Below are positions 12,116 through 22,318 of a stretch of 64,000 bases of DNA, in pieces. Made by a program: the position numbers and the translations under genes. This DNA comes from Geosiphon pyriformis (taxonomy: Eukaryota; Glomeromycota; Glomeromycetes; Archaeosporales; Geosiphonaceae): the NCBI GenBank assembly GCA_016748015.1, contig JAAOMT010000521.1, positions 28,267 to 92,266 on the forward strand, read 5' to 3'. Within the stretch, counting starts at the first letter, position 1. Each line of letters starts with the position of its first letter. The notes beneath the pieces are model-generated. The model did no database searches. It was not told the origin of the DNA and saw nothing but the letters and a program-made list of their open reading frames with translations.

Positions 12116-14185
12116 TGTTGAATAAATAATAATATATTATTATATAGTATTTTTAATTATAGAAATATTGGTTTGCTTTACTGTAATTTTACTAAAATTA
12201 GCAAAATTTAAACTAAATTTAGCACTTAAAATAACTTATAATGATAGTAAAAAGTTATAAATTATTGGATATTAAAGGTATAAGTTATAAACATAAGAAT
12301 TTTTTAACTATTAAATTGGTAGATTCAAAATACTATAAGTTATCTTAGTATAGTTATTTTAGGTTTGACTATATACAGATTTTTTTGTTTCTTTATTTTA
12401 CATAAAAAAAGGTTAAAAATTTTTTTATAAAAGTAAAAAAAAACTTTATCTTAGTTCAAATTATTATGTATTTAATACTTATTTGTTAATCCAAAATCTG
12501 TTATTACTTAATTAACTTTGTTATTATAAATGTTATTAAAAAAATAAATAAACTTATTATATATCTTAACTTTATATAAATTATTTCTTAAATAAAATTA
12601 TCTAATAGAATTATAAAATTTTTACATATCTATAAAATCAACTAAAGTTTATAATTTTTTTTAAAGCATTTTTTAATACAAAACCAATAACAAAAATCAG
12701 AAACTTAGTTGTAATATCTTTGAAAACAGAAAAATTATTATTATAAAAAATATTAAACTTGTTATATATTAAAAAAATTTAGAAAAAAATTTAGAAAAAA
12801 ATTTTTTAAAAAGTTTTAATTAAAACTTTATTTTATTTATATAGTTTAAGAATTATAGACATTTATATTTTTTATGATAAAAAAACTAATTTACAAACCA
12901 AATAAATATTTAAAAAATTTAAACTATATATAATACTAAATTATTATAATGTATTTAAAGTTTATTAAAAATATCAAACAAATTAGCAATTTTTTTATTA
13001 GAAAGCTTTTTGATTATATTAAATATTTAATTAAAACCAATAGTATTTATAACTTTAAAAAAAGCATTATTGTTTATATAATTAAGAAGTAAGTATTAAT
13101 ATTATTACAAAATAAAAATGTTTTTTAAAACTGTTTTTTTTTCTTGTTTACTTTTTATAATGATGTTTACTTTAAATTTAATATTACTAAAAACTAAAAT
13201 CAACTTATTTTTTACAACCAAATAATTTAAAACTATTTTTTAAAATAAGTACTTTAAAATATTCTTAATAATATAATTTTTTTTGATTATAAAGTTTTTT
13301 ATATACTTAAAAATAGCAAATCTATAATATGACTTTTGTATATCATATAAAATGAAATAAATATTATTAAAATTAGTATTAACATTTAAAAAAGCTTAAA
13401 CAAAATTAGTATTTATATTATTAAAAAATTTTTAACAATTTATTAACAATATAAACTTTATATTTAATTTAATTCATAATTTTTTAACAATTTTAAATAC
13501 CAAAATTTTAAGCTTGTATAATTTAAATAACAGCTTAATAAAAACATTAATATACTTTTTATGTTATAGAAAAAACTTTATTAGCTAAAAAATATACTAT
13601 TTTTTAAATTATATTTTACATAATATCTAAATCTAAAAATTATTATAAAATAACAAATTAATGTAAAACAACATAAAATTAGCCAATATAGTACTTTTAA
13701 ATTAAAACTATTTAATATTATTTATATTTTTAATATTAAATTTTTATCAATTTTTGTTTGCTTATTTGTAAAAAAAAACCCAATTACATATTTAAAAGTT
13801 TATTTAAAACAATAAAAATAGTAATTAATATTAAAAAAATTATTAATATTTGTTATATTTTTGTTAATTATTGTATTAATAAAACTAACAAAAATAAAAA
13901 TAAAGTTAATTGTTTTTATTATATCTTTGAAGTTTATTTATATAATAATTTTAATAATTATATTTTTTATTAAAAAATTAACTAAACTTAAATCCTAGAA
14001 TTTTTTAAAATTAATATTTTTTCAAGACTTATTTTTATTAAACTTATTATTTAAAATCATAAAAAAAACTTATGTTACTAGTATTTTAGAATTTGATAAA
14101 AATGTTAGGCATATTATTTAAGAAAAAAACAATAAAATAAAAAAACTATATTTTTATTTAACTAATATTAATAATTAATTTAAAC
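12116..14185. other. AT-rich region without recognisable genes
   Basis: Low-complexity sequence. The open stretch 13758-13973 encodes mostly Asn, Lys, Ile and Tyr and matches nothing I recognise. The 5' end of LINE B begins abruptly at about 14186 with a clear rise in GC. Confidence 0.6.
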
Positions 14186-14309
14186 TCTTTCTTTCGTTGA
14201 TCCTCTGGTCACAACGAGAGCTTTGAGTCGTCATTGAAATAGCCTTCCTTTTCCCTTTCCCTTTCACCTTTCTCCAGTTATTTCTTCAGACATTCCCCTT
14301 TTTGTGGCT
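14186..14309 (+). promoter_or_regulatory. LINE B 5' UTR
   Basis: A stretch of about 124 bp precedes the first ATG (14310). It contains TTTCGTTGATCCTCTGGTC and a pyrimidine-rich CCTTTTCCCTTTCCCTTTC tract. The same 5' block is recognisable on the minus strand at about 34171-34145 in LINE C, so it is the conserved 5' terminus and probably contains the internal promoter. That role is inferred from LINE biology. Confidence 0.55.
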
Positions 14310-15666
14310 ATGGAACCAGTGGGTGTTGCTGCTGGTGGTTCTGGGTCTATTTCGGCTGGGTTGGGGACCCGGTCTGGTGTCAAAAATAAGCATTCGGTTG
14401 GTCCTCAATCTCGCGGTGCGTCTTATAAGAAGCCGAAGAAACCTGTAGCGGTTGACGGTTTAGTTGAGTCGTCTGCTGGTGTTTCGAACATTATGGATGA
14501 AAGTGGTGACGGACCTATTATTGGGCAATCGTGGGCTTGCGAGGTCAACAGCGAAGTGGACAGCGTAAGTAGCATTTTGGACTTGGATAACTTGGAAAAC
14601 GTCGTTGCTGAGAAAACTAGCTATACAGAGTCGGATGTTTCAGGTTTGGACGACGACATGAATGATGCCACGCCTAGGAAGACACGTACCTGCACCTATG
14701 TTCTGAACAGTAAGCCACCACCTTTCTCTTTCAACGTACTAAGCGATGGTGAAGATACTCTGCCTCTTCCGAGTCCAAAATTTTGTGGGTCCAATTGCCT
14801 TCCTCCAGTCGGGTCACGTGCTCCGGAAAAACGGAGTTTTATTTCGTCAAAATCATTTGCATTGAATATTGAGCTATCTGCTGTTCCTGGCAAAACTACT
14901 GGTGATAAGTTGGTTTGTGTAAAAAAAATTTTTTATCAGGTTGATGGTTTTGGGGGGGCTTTAACTCCCTCAAAATTTCCTGGAATAATAAGATCATCAT
15001 TTACATCTGAAAAAAGTTTGTTTAAGGCGAGGGAAATGGCAATCAGTGAAAAAATATTGGTAAATGATGATCTAAGAAAAGTAAACAGCCATTCAGATTG
15101 GGAGGTAATCGTCAAAGAAATTTCAGTAGATCTTCCCAAATCGGCACTTGAGACAATATTCTCCAAGTTTGGCAAGATTGTTTCAATTAAAGTGCAGCTG
15201 ATTGGTCTTTGACAAAAAACTCTGGTGGAATATGAAACATCTGAGATGACTGATTTGGTTGCAGCTAGATGGTCTGTGCTCATGGGAAAGGATTCTGTCC
15301 GCGTGGCAAAAGCAAATGTTGATAAACAAATGTGGGTGTCGAGGGATCAGCATTGGGCTTTGCTATATACTCTTCTAGTTGGCACCAATGCTCATGATCT
15401 CTCCAATTTGTTGAAATCATATGGTGGGAAGACTTGTTATATCGGCCATAACTCTAATTCATATGTTCATGATAGGTGTGCTGTAATTTGTTTTGGTAAT
15501 GAGGCATCCAAGTTGGCTGCTATTGGTACCATTCCAGTTTTCAGAAATGTAAGTTTGCGTTGGGCTGGTCTTTCTTTGGCCAGTTGTGCTCATTGTAAAC
15601 AATTCGGTCATGTTTCGGTCAACTGTTTCTTGGGTGAGTATTCTGGTGTTCGAGGAAGAAGGGTGG
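14310..15666 (+). pseudogene. LINE B ORF1, 5' part (RRM-like and CCHC)
   Basis: I place the start at ATG 14310; an in-frame GTG lies two codons earlier. The first ~150 residues are Gly/Ser-rich and look disordered. Residues ~170-290 form a basic region ending in an RRM-like fold with IVSIKVQLIGL as a core strand. Further on, CAHCKQFGHVSVNC (C-x2-C-x4-H-x4-C) is a zinc knuckle. ORF1 proteins bind the LINE RNA in a ribonucleoprotein particle. An in-frame TGA at 15210 stands where LINE D has a Trp codon in the context G-L-W-Q-K, so it is a TGG to TGA change. The frame then runs open to the LTR insertion at 15667 and continues at 21716. Confidence 0.85.
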
Positions 15667-16495
15667 TGTTACGGTTTAAGAATTTAGCAAAAAGAATCAT
15701 AAAAATAATACAAACTATTCAATCATAATATAGCACAGTAATAATCTTAGAAAGGTAATGATTAACATAGTAGCAAACATCATCTCGCGATAGTGGCAAG
15801 CACCAGTTCACAATAGCAGCCAACACCAACTGGTGATAGCAGCAAGCACTAGGTTGAAATATCAAAAAGAAAGTATTTTCTCGTAGAACTACAAACATAT
15901 ATATATACAGTAGTTTTAATATTGGGAAAGAATCAATCAAGTAATAAAAATCATAACTTATCAAATCATACTTTCAAATTAAATATCTCAAGAAACCTTT
16001 AAAAATCAAAAAGAAATGAAAAAGAATAATTAAAACGGAACTATCACAACCCAAAGTATTAAGAAACTTACTTGTATTATTTATTGAATGAAACTATCAT
16101 TCATCAACTGAATCCCTTGGAAGAATAATCCTTGATCAAGATTATTCACGTTGTTACTAATTGATAAAAGCTTTATTGTGAGAATTAGAAAAGCACTAAA
16201 GACCATTAACATTCTGTGTTTCTAGATTAGAGAAACACATCAGGCAATTGCAAGGATAGCCTCAGAGAAGACCCCAAACAGTGGGTAGATTTCAGTTCAG
16301 CCTCTGAAAAGGAGTACATAAACACACACAACAATCAAGAATTAAAGAATAACTTACATCACAACAGTAAAAAGAAAGCCTTCAGTGTAACAGTGACATT
16401 ATCACACAAATAGAATTGAGGAACTCACGAAAGACTGATTGCAATTAAAGCAGGATATCAGCAATTAAATATAACAAGAGAACCATCCCGTAACA
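15667..16495 (+). repeat. 5' LTR of the nested element
   Basis: The 829-bp repeat begins TGTTAC and ends GTAACA. Comparison by eye with the sequenced parts of the 3' LTR gives 11 differences in about 442 bp, all transitions. An 8-bp inverted repeat (CACCAGTT at 15801, AACTGGTG at 15828) lies within a set of imperfect ~25-bp repeats around 15795-15860, a possible enhancer-like region. No unambiguous TATA box can be singled out. Confidence 0.95.
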
Positions 16496-16497
16496 TT

Positions 16498-16513
16498 TGG
16501 TGAACCCTACGAG
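16498..16513 (+). promoter_or_regulatory. Primer-binding site, nested element
   Basis: TGGTGAACCCTACGAG begins two bases after the 5' LTR. It would pair with a tRNA 3' end reading GGGTTCACCA. The isoacceptor cannot be named from this alone. Confidence 0.7.
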
Positions 16514-16577
16514 GAAAGAAAATCAAAAAGAAAATAATAATTAGCAATAATTCATTGCTAAAAAGGAAAAGACAAAA

Positions 16578-17198
16578 GTGGCAACAAAAACCCCTAATCT
16601 TACTGTTCTTGAATTCTGCCATGCTATTTACACACAAAATCAAAGTGATCTTGGATTACCAGAAGGGTGTTGTCCAGCAGAATCTGCCCTCACTTATTAT
16701 ATCAATGTCAGAATAAATTATCATATAGGAAAGGAAGAAGAACCACATGACGCAAAACTTGGATTGTATAGAGAATTATCACAATACACTACAAAAGAAG
16801 TAGCAGTAATAGCCGCAACTATTGTCAAAATCCATCGAGAAATTGAGCAATACGCCAACAAAAATTTTCCAATATCCACAGGAAACACTAGGGAACACGC
16901 CAACAAAACCAAAAAAAATTTAGAAATTAATCAGGAAAGTAACCAGCAAAAACTAGGAACACCAGCTCAAACACCAAAGAAAACTGTCATTCAATCAATA
17001 AAAAAACAACGTATTTATTCACCAGAAGATAAATCATACCATTTTTCACCAGAAAATAAGATACAAATTCCATTAGGAGCTGCATCATCATCAACATCAA
17101 CTCCACAAACGCCAAAAACTCCTAGTTATATTGATAAAATTAAACAACGTAACTGGGGAGACATATCAATTACAGGAGGATATTCATCACTATTCTAA
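16578..17198 (+). pseudogene. Conserved N-terminal domain of the LTR polyprotein
   Basis: The frame is open from 16551, but the likely start is a GTG at 16578 (context V-A-T-K-T-P), which may be a mutated ATG. Residues ~10-90 align with the relic at 5979-6311. The rest is polar, rich in Gln, Lys, Ser and Pro, and looks disordered. The stop at 17196 is TAA, one C-to-T step from CAA, and the same frame continues into Gag without a shift. I therefore read it as the N-terminal part of a Gag polyprotein. No named domain is recognised. Confidence 0.7.
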
Positions 17199-18158
17199 AA
17201 CCCTCTTTTTCAGCCAAAATTTAGAACGGAGTTTGAAAACCGTGAAGAGGAGTCTGAATCAGAATCCGAAAAAGAGACCAGCGAAAAAACAATCACAAGA
17301 CCAGTCACTGGAACAAGCAGCCAGTCCAGAAACCAAGAAACTTGTGATCAAAAAGAAGAACCGGATATAAGGAAAGCCACCTTTAGGAACACTCAAGGAA
17401 ATATCATCCCACCTCCTCTTAGACCAATAAACCCACCAGCAGAAAACGGCAACGAAATGACCACACCATACATTGCAAGACTAACAGATTTCTCAGGAGA
17501 GGAAGAAGAAACGGACGTGCACACATGGCTCAGAGAAGCACAAAAAGCCATCCAGGCAAATAACTGGAACGACCAAAGAGCAATTCAAACATTACCTTTC
17601 TTCCTGAAAGGCACAGCCGACTCGTGGTATCAAAGCCTGGAAACAAAACTCACAAGCTTCGCCAAATTTAAAAATGCACTCCTGAAGTATTTTAGCAACC
17701 CAAATGCCGTAATCCAACTACAAAATGAATTCAATACTATCAAGCAAAATACTGGTGAAACTGTCACCCAATACCTTGCTCGATTCAATTGAATTTGCCG
17801 TCAGATTGAAGCGATTGAACAAGGATACTACACTGATCCTCAGGTTTTAAATCAGTTTATTAGAGGATTAAAAAGCAGCATTTTAGGAAGAGTATGCCCT
17901 GCCCACTCTAATTCCTTACCAGAAGCCGTTACGCTTGCCAGAGCCCTTGAATCAGCTGAGAAAGAAGCTAACCATAGTCAAATGGTTAACATGGTAATGG
18001 AGGAAAATAAGACAGAAACATTAGAGAAAAGAGTAACGTGATTAGGGGAGGAACTTTCTAAAAAAATAGAAAGTTACCTCATTCTGGATCCAAGAAAAAA
18101 TACATACCAACCACCCCAAAAACGCAGCCAGGAAGTCAGCGACAGTCGAAATAATCGC
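17199..18158 (+). pseudogene. Gag capsid region
   Basis: After a basic and acidic linker, the segment starting at ATG 17457 has the typical retrotransposon Gag pattern: DVHTWLREAQKAI, then LKGTADSWYQSL, then LLKYFSNPNAVIQLQ, then ETVTQYLARFN. Capsid proteins assemble the particle that holds the RNA. In-frame TGA codons at 17790 and 18039 interrupt it. The first follows A-R-F-N, where Gag proteins usually carry Arg, and both are explained by CGA to TGA. The reading frame is the same on both sides of each stop. Related gag relics lie at 4440-5870 and 42030-43900. Confidence 0.88.
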
Positions 18159-19262
18159 TTGTCGTGCCAGGAATTCAGAACAGAAACACGCGCCTGCCAT
18201 TTTTGCAAACGCGTAGAACATTTGATTAGTCAATGTCGAATGCGAATGATGCAGGAAGCACGCGAAAATAATTACTACACGCCATCCCAAATGCCCAGAA
18301 ACCAGTACACGCCAATATCACGCCAATATCCCACCACGTATCAAAATCAAGAAGCTTACCAGCAACAGCCCATGATAGCCAATCTGAATTGGCGTCCCGA
18401 GGCCCGAAATCAGCCCATGTGGAACCAGAACGCGTTGGTCCAGAGGAATCCAAATCATGCTGGAACCAATCAGCAAACCAATCCAAACTACCAAAATTAT
18501 CAACAAACTTACCTTAATATACCGGAAAACCTGATCATCGGAAACAATGATGGTAGAAACATAAACAGAACCAAGAATTCCTCCAAATTGAGCCAGACAA
18601 TACCACCAGCAGTTGCCACCGAAGATAGCAGCCTCACAGCTATTTTTCCTTTTGAATTAGAGGAAAACGAGGCTATGTTCAGTGGAGCAGCATTGGACGA
18701 AAAACGCCCAATCACTGCTATGTATACAGAAGCCACTGTAAACAATACCCCAATCAAATTTATCTTAGACAGCGGATCCGCTGGAAGCATCATAACGCTT
18801 CAACTAGTAAACCAACTGGGTTTCAAAGTTGATCATGCCGTGACGTTCCAAATCATAACAGCTGATGGAAGTACAAAGCTGCCTTATGGCGAAATCGACT
18901 CATTCCCTTTCGAAATTAACAGCATAGTAATACCTACAAAAGTATTAGTAATGGACGCTACACAATATCAAGCGTTAGTAGGGAATGACTGGCTAACAAA
19001 AGCCAACGCCACCCTAGACTGGACCACCCAAGAGCTTCTGATCAATTATAATGGCCACCAGGCCAAAATTCCAGCCACCTGTGGCCACTTCCAAAAATCC
19101 AGCGCCAACCAAAGACCTACCTTCGAATTCGAGGAAAATCCAGCACTACCAGCCATCGAAACCTATCAGCTCTCTTGGGCTGATGACCAAAAAACAGGAC
19201 TACCAGCCGTACCAACATGGACCAGCAAAGAAAGATCCGAATGGAACCAGGTAAGTTCATGA
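18159..19262 (+). pseudogene. Gag zinc knuckle and aspartic protease
   Basis: This is the longest open part of the polyprotein before the dUTPase. Near its start CHFCKRVEHLISQC forms a C-x2-C-x4-H-x4-C zinc knuckle, though the usual Gly after the second Cys is missing. A Gln/Asn/Tyr-rich linker follows. The protease has an intact catalytic loop LDSGSAGSIIT (about 18765-18800), QIITADGSTKLP as flap region and YQALVGNDWL near the end, which fits a retropepsin fold. It would cut the polyprotein. The TGA at 19260 is in frame with the next segment and fits CGA to TGA. Confidence 0.88.
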
Positions 19263-19796
19263 AGAAACCACCAGCGATGCAAACCAAAGCTAGAATGCTC
19301 AGTTTGCAAGAAGAAACTCTCGTCTATGACTGCGTGCAGCACATCAGACGAAGACCCAAGAAACCCCACCCACTACTATTGTAACCATTGTAACAAAGAA
19401 AAATACGGTTACCCAGAAAAACATGGAAAATGGGACGAAGAACCGTGCCTCGCTTGTGGAGAACCATTACCAAGAGGGTGCGATTGGAATGACTTACCAG
19501 GCAGAGGAGGAATGTGTGACGCAACTTGCCAATACACGATCTTCATCTGTGACTGGATAAGAAGAAGAATGCTGTTCGAAGCAGCGTTCAACAGAGCGTT
19601 AAAAAGACTACAGCACTACCCACATGACGAGGACGAGTTGTACAACACCACACAAGCCAAAGTAAGAGGAGGAACCGCCGAAGAAATACGACGTTGGAAA
19701 GAGTCAGCCGAAGTAGCCGACGAAGTCGCCAGCTACAACATGTTCGACCCAGTGGACGAATTCCAGGACTACTACCAACAACTATGTCCCACTTGA
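19263..19796 (+). pseudogene. Cys-rich putative zinc-binding module
   Basis: The frame continues from the protease. Visible Cys pairs are CSVCKK, YYCNHCNK, CLACGE, then MCDATCQY, followed by a Trp/Arg-rich helical stretch and an acidic C-terminus. Further Cys pairs (CKNCLIPCQSQCCEEC) follow the TGA at 19794, so the Cys-rich region probably extends to about 19900. The same module is conserved at 2900-3340. Many C-x2-C pairs suggest several zinc sites, reminiscent of treble-clef or RING-like folds, but I cannot assign a family. Between a protease and a dUTPase this is an unusual arrangement. Confidence 0.7.
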
Positions 19797-20834
19797 CAAG
19801 AGCAAGAACAATACCTCGCCCAAATCAACACTTACCTCTGCAAAAACTGTCTCATCCCGTGCCAAAGTCAGTGCTGTGAAGAGTGTCAAGACGAAAGGGA
19901 CTTAGAAAAAAAAATGGAAATTGAGAATCAGCAGTCTCAAAATCAATCAATAAATCAACAAGACTCACCTGACAGTCCCGAGTCAGAAAAATTTGTAGCC
20001 TATACCGACCTAGAACAGGTGACCGACATCCGATACTTCGACAACGGGCACTTAGGAATAATACCCGAAAGAGCCCATCCAACCGACGCCGGATTCGATC
20101 TACGTTATCCGGAAGACCAATCCACAACGTTACCACCCAGGAGCATCACCAAAATTGACCTAAAAATAGCGGTTGAAATTCCACCAGGAATAATGGTTCA
20201 AATGGCGTCGCAATCAAGCCTCGCGAAAAAAGGAATAAGCGTTCAAGGAGGAGTAATTGACTCCGGATACACTGGAAATTTGATGGTTTTGCTACAGAAC
20301 AATTCAGAAAAGCCTTATACCATTGAATCTAAGGAAAAGATTGCACAAGCAATTTTCTTACCATTGGTAAAAATTGGGAAATTTGTGCCAGTGGAAAATC
20401 GTGAGGAATTGTCACAAACAACGAGAGGAACTTTTGGTTTCGGATCGACAGGAAAAGGAATTGAAGCGAATTTCGCTGAAACAATAGAGGAAAAAGGCGA
20501 AGTAATTAAAAATGAGTGGTCCATCACGCTCCTACCATATGGAAAATCAGAAATAAGAATAAAAAGGACAATTAAAGAAAAAAACCTAATATTTGAGCCC
20601 TACCCAGAAACTTGCCAACAGTTTCTCATAGGACTTACTAACCTTTTTATTCCAGCTGATAAAGCTCAATGGATAAAAATTTCTATCGCAAACACCACAG
20701 AAGAACCCGTCTACATTCCGGAAGATACCATTATTGGATACCTCGGAACGGAGCTAGAAAACGCGTCAACACCACAAAAAATTCTAAATTTCCCAGAAAT
20801 CGCCCTCTACTGTGAACTCACTTCAACAAATTAA
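19797..20834 (+). pseudogene. dUTPase with C-terminal beta-rich domain
   Basis: The ATG at 19914 lies within the continuous polyprotein frame and is probably internal. All five dUTPase motifs are intact or nearly so: AGFDLR (1), ASQSSLAKKG (2, usually G-R-S-S), GGVIDSGYTG (3), EKIAQAIFLPL (4) and RGTFGFGSTG (5). The enzyme would turn dUTP into dUMP plus pyrophosphate. About 130 residues follow, with IIGYLGTE conserved in the left element. The frame ends at TAA 20832. This is the best preserved domain of the element; 306 residues from the ATG without a stop means it could still fold if expressed. Confidence 0.93.
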
Positions 20835-20911
20835 TAACACAGTATTGAACCACTATAGTAACTTAGAATTTAATGAAGAAATTAACTTCGATTTCGACGG
20901 AGCTCAATCTT

Positions 20912-20926
20912 GAAAGGAGGGGATAA
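20912..20926 (+). promoter_or_regulatory. Polypurine tract
   Basis: GAAAGGAGGGGATAA lies directly before the 3' LTR. Such tracts prime plus-strand DNA synthesis in LTR retrotransposons. Its presence shows that the deletion of RT and integrase spared the 3' cis-acting region. Confidence 0.85.
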
Positions 20927-21715
20927 TGTTACAGTTTAAGAATTTAGCAAAAAGAATCATAAAAATAATACAAACTATTCAATCATAATATAGCACAGTA
21001 ATAATCTTAGAAAGGTAATGATTAACATAGTAGCAAACACCATCTCGCGATAGTGGCAAGCACCAGTTCACAATAGCAGCCAACACCAACTGGTGATAGC
21101 AGCAAGCACCAGGTTGAAATATCAAAAAGAAAGTATTTTCTTGTAGAACTACANNNNNNNNNNNNNNNNNNNNNNNNNNNNNNNNNNNNNNNNNNNNNNN
21201 NNNNNNNNNNNNNNNNNNNNNNNNNNNNNNNNNNNNNNNNNNNNNNNNNNNNNNNNNNNNNNNNNNNNNNNNNNNNNNNNNNNNNNNNNNNNNNNNNNNN
21301 NNNNNNNNNNNNNNNNNNNNNNNNNNNNNNNNNNNNNNNNNNNNNNNNNNNNNNNNNNNNNNNNNNNNNNNNNNNNNNNNNNNNNNNNNNNNNNNNNNNN
21401 NNNNNNNNNNNNNNNNNNNNNNNNNNNNNNNNNNNNNNNNNNNNNNNNNNNNNNNNNNNNNNNNNNNNNNNNNNNNNNNNNNNNNNNNNNNNNNNNNNNN
21501 GTGGGTAGATTTCAGTTCAGCCTCTGAGAAGGAGTACATAAACACACACAACAATCAAGAATTAAAGAATAACTTACATCGCAACAGTAAAAAAAAAGCC
21601 TTCAGTGTAACAGTGACATTATCACACAAATAGAATTGAAGAACTCACGAAAGACTGATTGCAATTAAAGCGGGATATCAGCAATTAAATATAACAAGAG
21701 AACCATTCTGTAACA
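20927..21715 (+). repeat. 3' LTR of the nested element (contains an assembly gap)
   Basis: TGTTAC to GTAACA, matching the 5' LTR over its first 227 and last 215 bases. The middle is replaced by N at 21154-21500. It is followed by GTGG, the target duplication. Confidence 0.95.
21154..21500. other. Assembly gap (347 N)
   Basis: The matching part of the 5' LTR (15894-16280) is 387 bp, so the true gap is probably about 40 bp longer than drawn. Any protein predicted across it is an artefact. Confidence 0.95.
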
Positions 21716-22318
21716 GTGGTTTCTGAGCAGGATCGGGTTCGTCTAGCTGGGATATATAAGAGGAAGTTGGCCCCTGTCGCTCGTCCGGTTTCTTTTGGTG
21801 GAAAGACGTGGGCCTAAGTGGCAGGCCGTTCTCCTTCTCGTGTTGTCTCTTCGGGTGCTCCTGGTATCGGTTTGGTCTCTGGTTCGAAGGCTTTCTCAAT
21901 GGATTCCTCCTCGTCTGGTGCTGCTGATCTAGGTGGTCGCCTAGCTGTGCTGGAACGCTCCGTAAATATTCTCGCAGACCAAGTCTCACTCATTTTAAAG
22001 AAATTAAGTTTCGTTGACTTGGTGCTTTTGGCGCTTTTTTCCTCAGCTCTTCCTTTGGTGTTTCCAACTGCCATTGTTTCAAATATAGACTCAGGTTTGG
22101 ATTTGGATAGCATGTTGTTGTCATCTGCCTCTTCTTCTCCCAATGTTGGTGGGTCGGTTGTTGATTTCAGTCCGAGCAGTTCTAAGGTTTTGACTGCCAA
22201 GATTGGCAGTTTGGAGTCAAATATAATGGCTCTTGAGGCTTCAGTTCGTTCGGTCTTGAATAGATTGGATCATCTGCGTTCTGGATCGGGTTCATTGGCC
22301 TTTCCTCCATCTCAATGA
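21716..22318 (+). pseudogene. LINE B ORF1, 3' part
   Basis: Removing the LTR element and one copy of GTGG joins this segment in frame to the 5' part. It starts with a basic stretch and the block RPVSFGGKTWA, which LINEs C and D share as RPVSFGGKSWAQV and RPVTFGGKSWAQV. A TAA at 21815 stands where both have Gln, so it is CAA to TAA. The remainder is Ser/Leu-rich with heptad-like spacing near the C-terminus (possible coiled coil), ending at TGA 22316, which overlaps the ORF2 ATG. Confidence 0.82.

Larger units (their letters stand above)
15667..21715 (+). mobile_element. Nested LTR retrotransposon with gag, protease and dUTPase but no RT or integrase
   Basis: Both LTRs, a primer-binding site, a polypurine tract and a GTGG target duplication (15663-15666 and 21716-21719) are present, so the ends are complete. 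The interior is a single reading frame from 16578 to 20834 broken by five stops. It encodes an N-terminal domain, Gag, protease, Cys-rich module and dUTPase. Only about 90 bp separate the end of the dUTPase frame from the 3' LTR; RT, RNase H and integrase are missing. The related element at 1-7179 has RT and RNase H in that position, so this is a deleted, non-autonomous derivative that needed a helper to move. Insertion was into ORF1 of LINE B. Confidence 0.93.

Noticed and set aside
14160-14185. Target-site duplication of LINE B (AATATTAATA on both sides)
   Set aside because: The 5' copy does not abut the element start, and such words are frequent in this AT-rich DNA.
17131-17370. Separate basic protein between the N-terminal domain and Gag
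   Set aside because: It is in a different frame from the continuous gag frame and overlaps it; a shadow frame.
17790-19796. TGA read as an amino acid (genetic code change)
   Set aside because: TAA and TAG also interrupt these elements, and the TGA sites fit Arg positions in the LTR element but Trp positions in the LINEs. Mutation explains both better than recoding.
20979-21554. 191-codon minus-strand open frame
   Set aside because: It spans the N gap and lies within the LTR; it is an artefact.
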